A stretch of 64,000 nt of DNA from Sarcomyxa edulis (Eukaryota; Basidiomycota; Agaricomycetes; Agaricales; Mycenaceae). The DNA is taken from contig QUOL01000005.1 in assembly GCA_009761415.1 (NCBI GenBank), positions 1,240,001-1,304,000 on the forward strand. The letters run 5' to 3'. The position numbers were made by a program, and so were the translations under genes. This document shows, piece after piece, positions 57,453 through 64,000 of this stretch (within the stretch, counting starts at the first letter, position 1; every line of letters starts with the position of its first letter). The notes under the pieces are model-generated. The model made no database searches and was not told the origin of the DNA. It saw only the letters and a list, made by a program, of their open reading frames with translations.

Positions 57453-57817
57453 ATGTCCAATTACCCGTACAGGCACTCCACTTATTACACGCGCACCGAT
57501 GATCAGTTCGTTAGTGAGCTGCCTGTAAGTTGCAGGACATGATTTACAGACCTCTTACTCCCTGCTGACGTAGCATTGACAGCCCATGACTACACAAGAA
57601 GATCTATTGCAACAGTACGAGGATTACCAACGGGGAATGTCTGCTGAGAGGCCAGAGTACAGGCGTGCTCGAGGGTCAGCTCGTCGGTTCTTTTTTGTAA
57701 GTCTATCCAATTTCCTTTGGAGACACACCCGACCCACGCAAGTTCCAGAATTTGAAGGAAAGAATTCGAAAGAGTGTCCAGAAAATCAAACGGACTTTGA
57801 GCACCGGAAGAAGATAG
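57453..57817 (+). CDS. Small protein of unknown family, 84 aa, three exons
   Basis: A spliced small gene: exon 57453-57524 (MSNYPYRHSTYYTRTDDQFV), exon 57583-57696 (PMTTQEDLLQQYEDYQRGMS; ARRFFF) and exon 57749-57817 (NLKERIRKSVQKIKRTLSTG then RR-stop). Both introns are GT-AG with strong GTAAGT donors, and the sum is exactly 85 codons. The middle looks helical and acidic, the end strongly basic and amphipathic. No signal peptide. I recognise no family. The frame continuing past the second donor (to 57921) is less convincing. Confidence rests on splice signals, codon closure and composition only. Confidence 0.5.
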
Positions 57818-58089
57818 ATCTTCTATGTACAGAAATCAAATATCTTGCTGATATCACTGATGAGCGTTGTGTTCTGAGTACTAGTACTTTGCTCGGCAAA
57901 TTTCCATTCCTCCATCCGTAACTTCATCTGTCTCCTTGGGGCAACCCATCCCAAAAAGTACGTCCGAAAAAGGAAAATGTAGTTCAGCCGAAGACCCGAA
58001 GATGAAAGTCGGTCACTTACTTCTCACCTTCCCCCAAGAATCCAGTGTCTCCTTCCTCCTCTCATTCGACCAGCTACTAGTTACGACCC

Positions 58090-59544
58090 ATGACTTCCGT
58101 CAATGAAACCGAGTCCCGGAACATCGTGATAGTTGGAGGGGGTATCATAGGATGCACGACAGCATATTACATCTCTCACCACCCGAAATTCTCATCGTCG
58201 TCGTCTACCTTGACATTGATAGAGGCTTCTGCTCATGGAGTAGCCCAAGGTGCGTCTTGACCACCAAAACTTCCTTCTTTATGCTACCTGACAACAGCCT
58301 ATCTATCCGTACCCGTAGGGGCGTCAGGCAAGGCCGGTGGTCTCGTAGCTAAATGGGCATATCCGAAGTCAGTTCTGAAAGTACGTGTGGTCTTGAGGTG
58401 CATATGACTTACTACGTCTATGTTTAGGGAATTGGTGGACATATCATTCGCCGAACATGTCAGACTGGCTGAAAGACATGACGGAAGCTCGCGATGGGGT
58501 TGGCGGTTTGTCGGATGTGGGAGTTGGGAAGGTAAGGGAGAGCCCCTCCAAGGGAAAGATGGGAATCTTGGGACTGGAGTCGGAAAGGGAGGAGAAAGAA
58601 AAAGTCTAGAAAAGACTTTGGGCCTGGAAGAAACAACAAGCCCTGGATACGTTGCGTCGAGCTCGGCCAGGAAGGCGAAAGGTTTACCGGACGATCTTAC
58701 CTGGGTCAATGAAAGTCTGACTGACAGTTATTCCTCTATGGCCCCGAATGGTTCCACGGCTCAGGTCCATCCTTATCTGTTCACTACTAGCATGCTGGAG
58801 CTAGCGAAGGAAAAAGGAGCTGTGTTTATCAGTGGAAAGGTGACATCCATCAATCGATCTGGAGGTAAAATTACCGGTGTATCCTACTCGCCTAGTACAA
58901 CGCAAGACATTTCAACGATCCCTGCCACAGAGATAATCGTCTGTGCAGGAGCTTGGTCCCCAGACCTAATTCCTACCCTTCCGATATCCGGGACACGCGC
59001 TCATAGCGTCGTAATACGCCCTCCTTCGGGATCGACAATAGCTCCGTACGTGCTGTTCACGGAAATCACTCTGTCTTCCAACCAGGTTGTGACTCCAGAA
59101 ATATACGCTCGTCCTGACGGCGAGGTCTACGCATGTGGCCCCGGAGACGATTCTCCTCTTCCGCCTATTGTTGACGACGTGGAAGTCGATCATGCCGCTT
59201 GCCAGAGTATCCGAGACCATGTAGCCAGTATATCTCAGGAACTGAAACACGGTACTGTCAATAAACGTCAAGCGTGTTTTTTACCCGTGGTTACATCCGG
59301 TGGGGGCCCAATAATTGGCTCAGCAGACAAAATTGCGAAGGGCTTATTCATTGCGACGGGACATACATGTTGGGTAAGTAACATTCACGCGTCAATCTGA
59401 GCTATATTGTCACATCCCTTCTGAATTTGCTCGCAGGGTATATGCAATGCTCCAGGGACTGCGAAGGCAATGTCAGAGTTGTTGTTCGAGGGAAGAATAC
59501 GATGTGCCAACCTGAAGAAACTTGAGCCGTCCAAATTTTTGTAA
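58090..59544 (+). CDS. FAD-dependent oxidoreductase, DAO/TDA3-like, 420 aa
   Basis: Amino-acid-oxidase-fold flavoprotein. Dinucleotide site IVIVGGGIIGCTTAYYI at the N-terminus, then QGASGKAGGLVAKWAYPKEL, which matches the yeast TDA3 group as I remember it; later TEIIVCAGAWSPDLIP, ISGTRAHSVVIRPP, LFTEI.., ARPDGEVYACGP and a C-terminal GLFIATGHTCWGICNAPGTA FAD-contact motif. A low-complexity Gly/Lys-rich insert (GEPLQGKDGNLGTGVGKGGE) lies near residue 95. Exons: 58090-58249, 58319-58367, 58428-59373 and 59437-59544; 421 codons with stop. The 58367 donor is GTCAGT, chosen because it alone keeps frame. No peroxisomal signal at the C-terminus. TDA3 is linked to endosome-to-Golgi sorting in yeast; substrate unknown. 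Confidence 0.87.
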
Positions 59545-61667
59545 TCGTAGAACCATGAGATTATGTGCTCTATACTTATCTAGTTAGATTGGTGACTGCT
59601 ATCAAAGTGTACCTTTTGTACAGGCCCGTGCCCTTTCTTTCGCCCAAATATGCATATCTACAAGCATCAATAATCTCGAAAACTAGGAGTCGAAGCGACA
59701 TCACCTTGAAGCCCATACGGGATGATGCGGTTTGAGGGACTTTGAGCGGCAGGATCCTCTAGCTTTCGAAGTTGTTCGTTGTTGATCAATCGGGTGTGAA
59801 CAGGATTTTATTGACCCGGCTGACAATCATCAGACAGAGACGCTACGAGAAGCCACCGTGCCGGAGTCCAGGCATGTAATCGGTCCTCGTCCTACAGGTT
59901 GTAGGATTATTATAGACACCTGGCGTGCGGAATTCCAGCGCGTGAATCAAAAGGGTGATCATGATCTCATCGAGGTTCCTCATGAGTTCCCGCTGTGTAA
60001 CCCCACAATTAAATTTTGCTGGCCGGACAATCAACGCCAACAAACTAGAAGACTGAGAATTATGAAGTTGTCAGGCCAACAAGTTATACGGTAGCAAAGA
60101 CACACCTCGAGGCTATCTCTTCATGGGCCGACTCGGACTGAACCTCGACATAGTACGAAAGTTCAACGGGGGGGGATCCGAAATACAAGGACTTGCCGTT
60201 CATCAAACAAGACATGATAAGAGGCAAGGCTGATCTGAAACCGCAGACGAACCTATTCCCATATCGTAACAATGCAATGACTGAAAACCCCGGATCGCAC
60301 CGCACTACTAACCAAGTCGTCGTCGACGACTCGTTGATAACGTTGAGGTAGAAAATCCCCGCGCGGTCACGTACTATGCAATCAAGGTATAGCCATGTGA
60401 TGATTTGGGTCTCGAGGTGAGGAAGGTCCTGAACTCTTCAGATTCCCAGGTCGGTGGGAAGTTTTAGGAACCATTGGCCGTTTAAGAACATAATGATCTG
60501 ATGTAAAGTTGGGACTGAGTTAGAAATATTGTCCACTAGTCAGTATACAGGAATATGGACCCGAATACCTGGCTGAGGCAAGGTTGAGATCTGAACAATG
60601 CCCTTCGAGCTCGAACTTTGTACGGACTGTATGGAGATAAATGCACCGTGGATGGACATGTTAGACCTACCTGAAGCGCGTGCAGAACCGTGTATTGAGT
60701 CAGAGTCTACAACTGCCTCCGGCTAAGAAGTCGAGAACACAGAACCGAACTTATTATTGGCCTTTGGCCGAAGAACCATATAAAATTCGAGGATTGCCAG
60801 CGAGAAACGGGTACCAGATAAAACCTACGAGCTGCATCTTGAACTGTATCTGAAGAAAGTCAGAGTCTCCCAGACCAATCCCGCCTTGTGGGCATGGCAT
60901 CAAGATGGATGTATCGATGATCCCTGGACACGACTCGCCAGATGCACAAAACTCGTGGCGCACCTTGTACGCCTCGAGGCAAAAACATGAGTGTTTCAGC
61001 CAAATTTGTTTCAACTTTCGGTATCCACGGGCAGATTTTGTAATCTCGATAGGAGGATGAAGAGGGCCCGGAACCAGCTTATTTCGTGATGCTGGTCCTG
61101 GATAAGCTGCCACTGGCTGGTGTAGATGTGCCGCGGGAATTGAAAAAAGGTTGGGCCAACTGCTCCGGCCCTCCGGTGCTAGCCGATAACACACGGCCGG
61201 CCTCCCGAGTCGATCACATCGATCTCTGAGCAGCCCGACCTTGAGATTTGTTTTTTTTTATTCCTTGCTTCCAACTTGCTTTCTTACTTTTCAGTCTTGT
61301 CAAGGGAGAATTATGTATACCCTTGTGCCAACTTTTGTCATTTGAAAGATCCCCCCTTCTGATTGATTAGCGCGTCCAATATCGCGGCCGAGAACCGACC
61401 CATACATAGTACGTACACCAGCCTTTCTTTTCTGCATCCGTACCCAGCTACTCCCACTTCTTATCCTTTCTCTTTCTTTATCTGGAAAATTATTGTTGTC
61501 CATACTCACTCTTTATACTTCCCCAGATCATTTATACGGATACCCCACTCCACGAATAAGACCTGCTTTCGTTCAGCATCTTCATCTACAGAACGACACA
61601 CATCATCAACTTTGTACCTTCATTATCAACCAACGACTCCCCGACTCACTAGTCTAGCTATCCAGCC
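59545..61667. other. Region without credible genes
   Basis: 2.1 kb. The longest open frame (60754-61194, minus) has no family match and no promoter or splice context. A T-rich tract lies near 61246-61260. The right end is the promoter of the Clp1-like gene, with C/T-rich leader sequence. Confidence 0.45.
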
Positions 61668-62404
61668 ATGCAGAGACCCTCCTTACTCGCCAACAACGAA
61701 GACCCTCTCGAGTATGTCTGCCCTTAAAGTCTCTTCCCTTATTTACAAGAGGTTAACGCCACCTCACTTAACCCAGCGCGTTGTGTCATCACTTTAATGT
61801 CTCGAGAGCTGTATATACTGGGGGTGTCCCTCCACCACCCACCTTTGACATGCCAATTTTACGAGACGCGCACATGCCAACACATGTTCTCCAGATCACC
61901 GAATCCGAGGCCGATCCCACCCAGCCGTTAATGGCTCCAATCGACGCGAACCTATTCGCCCTCGGCTTTCGTTCTCCAATCGTTCCAGCGCCGCCTCCAG
62001 GAACTACGTCCCCCGTCCCTCACTTCACCTCACAATCACAAATCCAAGTCGTTACACTACCTGTCGTTCAAATTACCGTCCCGCACGTTGGATCCATACC
62101 ACTGCTATTACTATTCGGGTTAGGTCTCGAAACAGACCCTAACCTCATGGCTTGGCGGCTTCTCCCCGTGGAGGTCATCGAGGAATTTCCCAATGCAGCC
62201 GCGATGTCAGGAGTCATGTCCCATATCGGCGACGATAGACTCAAGCAATACGCTATTCTGAATCAAGGCCTATGGAAAAATGTCCTCGCATGGGGACTGC
62301 GGGATCCGAAGATTACGCAGATCGTGCAGACTGCTTGGAACGTGACGGCGGAAGCGCGACGGATACGACACCGACAACGAACAGCTAGGCTTGCAATGCA
62401 GTAG
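61668..62404 (+). CDS. Clp1-like protein, divergent copy, 223 aa
   Basis: Two exons (61668-61711 and 61777-62404, GT-AG, 224 codons with stop). The pattern MPTHVLQI..PIDANLFALGFRSP..VVQITVPHVGSIPLLLLFGLGL..LLPVEVIEEFPNA..YAILNQGLWKNVLAWGLRDPKITQIVQTAW follows the same order as the neighbour at 63373-64000 and as Clp1 (clampless-1) proteins of mushrooms, where the founding member is needed for clamp-cell formation and sexual development in Coprinopsis. It lacks the region before the MPTH motif present in the neighbour, so it is a shortened or diverged member. Family assignment is from memory of the motif order. Confidence 0.65.
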
Positions 62405-63372
62405 TTTTCAACCGAAGAAGACTGCCCAGCCAAACTGTCCCGCGATGAAAGGACGTAGCTGGCCACATACGCACACAGTGGCCCGACGCTATCGGTTTCG
62501 TCGCCGATAAAATCGCCTCAACATCTACAACCTTATGAACCACATTTTATTCTCACACACACACAACCGAATACACTCGTATTACGACCAATACACTAAT
62601 TGCTATCGATTGCTATCATCTCCTCTCGTTCTTTGCCTCTGATATCCTACATATATCTTTAGTCCACGAACCATTCACGACAATCATCAAATACTTACGC
62701 ATCGAACGCCTTACTTACTTTCTCATCATTCTTAATTCCCTCCATCCTCTTCGTTTTGTCCGTCCCATACAGTACCTACTTACTGGTCGATGGCCGGACG
62801 CGTATAGGAGGAGCTCTTTAACTTAATTTTTTTTGACGCCCCTTGAATTAATAGTAATATTGATGGGATGATCTCTGCCTCACTTGATGGTGAAACCTTG
62901 AAAGTCAAACGAATGAAACGCGAGGTCGAATTATGACGGCGGGCGCTCCAAGGCTGCTCCAAGGGCGCTCAAGCGCGCGATCGTGAGACTTTTCGCGTGA
63001 GGGCTGATGTGACTCGTATCACGTGATTCTGTCCGGAATTGCCTCATTTGGACGCATGGGAGCACGACCGTACGTTGGACGTCCGGTCGTGTAGTATTGT
63101 AGTCGCGTGCCATGTCCAAAAGAGTTCAGGTATCGAGGGGCCTGGGACAAGGGGGATTTCTAACTCTCAGCGTCAAAATCTAGGTCAAAGACTGGCTAAC
63201 ACACATCATCCGTTGATAGAATCTGAAAGCTCAAAATGCAAAGTAACAGACGGATAGACACGTGTGTGGCACAGGTACAAAAGATACAGATAATTTACTT
63301 GACTCTTCATATACATGGGTATTAAGTAGCTGTAGGTAGATTGCATATGCTATGCATACTAATGAAAACTGA
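62405..63372. other. Intergenic between convergent Clp1-like genes
   Basis: About 970 bp of 3' flanking DNA for both genes; no gene or clear repeat seen. Confidence 0.4.
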
Positions 63373-64000
63373 TCATACAACTGGATTCGCACTCCCCGAC
63401 TCGGTACCCAGCATCTTGTCAGGATTCCCACTGGCGACAGCAACAGCACTAAGCATTACTTCCCAAGCAAGGTCCATCGTATCCCACAGCTCATCGTCAA
63501 ATATCCCCAACGCGCACACGTTTTGCCACAATCCATGTACCGCCATTGCCTGATACAGCAGCGCTGGAGGTGTATACATGCCTGCAAGCATGTTCGCGTA
63601 GAGACGGATCTGCGACCGGTCTGTCTCTATGGTCGGAGGTATACGTGGAGCAGGTGGAAGGATGGAAGCGAGGAGTGGTTTCGTGTCTTTGGTGTAGAGG
63701 TACGCGGAGAGGGCGGGGAAGCCGTTGGGATATGGTATACGCAGGGGAAGAATGGGGACGGTCGTACGGCGAGGTACAGTATCGACAGTGTTGGAGAGTG
63801 ACGAGGACGCGGAAGGGATGGAGAACTCGGGAAGCTTTGCGCAATACGAGGCAAGGATGACACTATGTATGGGAAATAGAGTGACTTTTTGAGGTGCGGT
63901 AGAGCCGGCTGCTCGACGGCCATATATTGCGAGCATATGGGTTGGAAGGTCGGAAGAGAGGTCGTGAACAAGGATGGCAAGCTCTTTAGGCAGCGAGTCT
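63373..64000 (-). CDS. Clp1-like protein, 5' end beyond the window
   Basis: The frame is open from the window edge to the stop at 63373. It reads SLPKELAILVHDLSSDLPTH, MLAIYGRR, QKVTLFPIHSVILASYCAKLP, VPILPLRIPYPNGFPALSAYLYTK, LLASILPP and MAVHGLWQNVCALGIFDDEL..DLAWEVMLSAVAVASG. This order matches Clp1-like proteins (clampless-1) of Agaricomycetes, regulators linked to mating-type-controlled development; many genomes carry several copies. No intron is needed in the visible part. N-terminal residues are missing. Confidence 0.75.
   Translation of the reverse strand, partial: DSLPKELAILVHDLSSDLPTHMLAIYGRRAAGSTAPQKVTLFPIHSVILASYCAKLPEFSIPSASSSLSNTVDTVPRRTTVPILPLRIPYPNGFPALSAYLYTKDTKPLLASILPPAPRIPPTIETDRSQIRLYANMLAGMYTPPALLYQAMAVHGLWQNVCALGIFDDELWDTMDLAWEVMLSAVAVASGNPDKMLGTESGSANPVV

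Noticed and set aside
60754..61194. Minus-strand frame of about 146 codons
   Set aside because: No domain, no homology signal, no neighbouring exons. Length alone is not enough in a region of mixed composition.

Overview
The window is nuclear DNA of a filamentous basidiomycete, most likely an Agaricomycete. The reasoning is gene structure (many short introns of about 40-75 nt, tiny exons, genes split into up to 25 exons) and gene content: Clp1-like proteins, a copper-fist factor, an NADPH oxidase, an F-box protein, a MYND protein and an intron-bearing tRNA-Asn. Gene models were built by hand from reading frames, splice signals and homology remembered from protein families. Nearly all spliced models below close in frame from start to stop.

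Left part (1-18.8 kb). It opens with the 3' end of an RRP9/U3-55K WD40 gene. Next comes a degenerate composite satellite (625-1905), then a MYND protein, a copper-fist transcription factor, two tandem RNF216-like RBR ubiquitin ligases and mitochondrial HMG-CoA lyase. A second satellite array of the same family lies in opposite orientation at 12270-15225. After it come a VIT/CCC1 metal transporter and an alpha/beta hydrolase ending in a peroxisomal AKL signal.

Centre (18.9-26.9 kb). A cassette of about 2.6-2.8 kb is tandemly triplicated. Each copy holds a divergent pair: a small protein of unknown family (182-183 aa, minus strand) and an APH/choline-kinase-like kinase (269-278 aa, plus strand). 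The shared promoter carries a conserved 12-bp palindrome. The cassettes also carry orphan copies of the hydrolase promoter and decayed copies of the last exon of the neighbouring VWA8 gene, which shows how the duplication arose. This is the most unusual locus in the window.

Right part (26.9-64 kb). A 25-exon VWA8-like AAA+/VWA gene diverges from a mitochondrial-type J-domain protein. Then come QTRT2 (queuosine tRNA modification), an F-box protein, a 374-bp MITE with 80-bp inverted repeats, a NoxB-like NADPH oxidase, a GH28 glycoside hydrolase with altered active-site residues, a 608-aa protein of unknown family, tRNA-Asn(GTT), a Ca2+/calmodulin-dependent kinase with a possible myristoylated N-terminus, purine nucleoside phosphorylase, retromer VPS26, an 84-aa gene of unknown family, a TDA3-like FAD oxidoreductase and two convergent Clp1-like genes, the last cut by the window end. 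The stretches 54.0-57.4 kb and 59.5-61.7 kb look gene-empty.

Most genes are unrelated housekeeping or regulatory loci, not a biosynthetic cluster. Recurring themes are micro-exons (6, 10, 12 and 15 nt, often at catalytic motifs), four GC-AG introns with the same GCAAGT donor, and duplication-driven remodelling.
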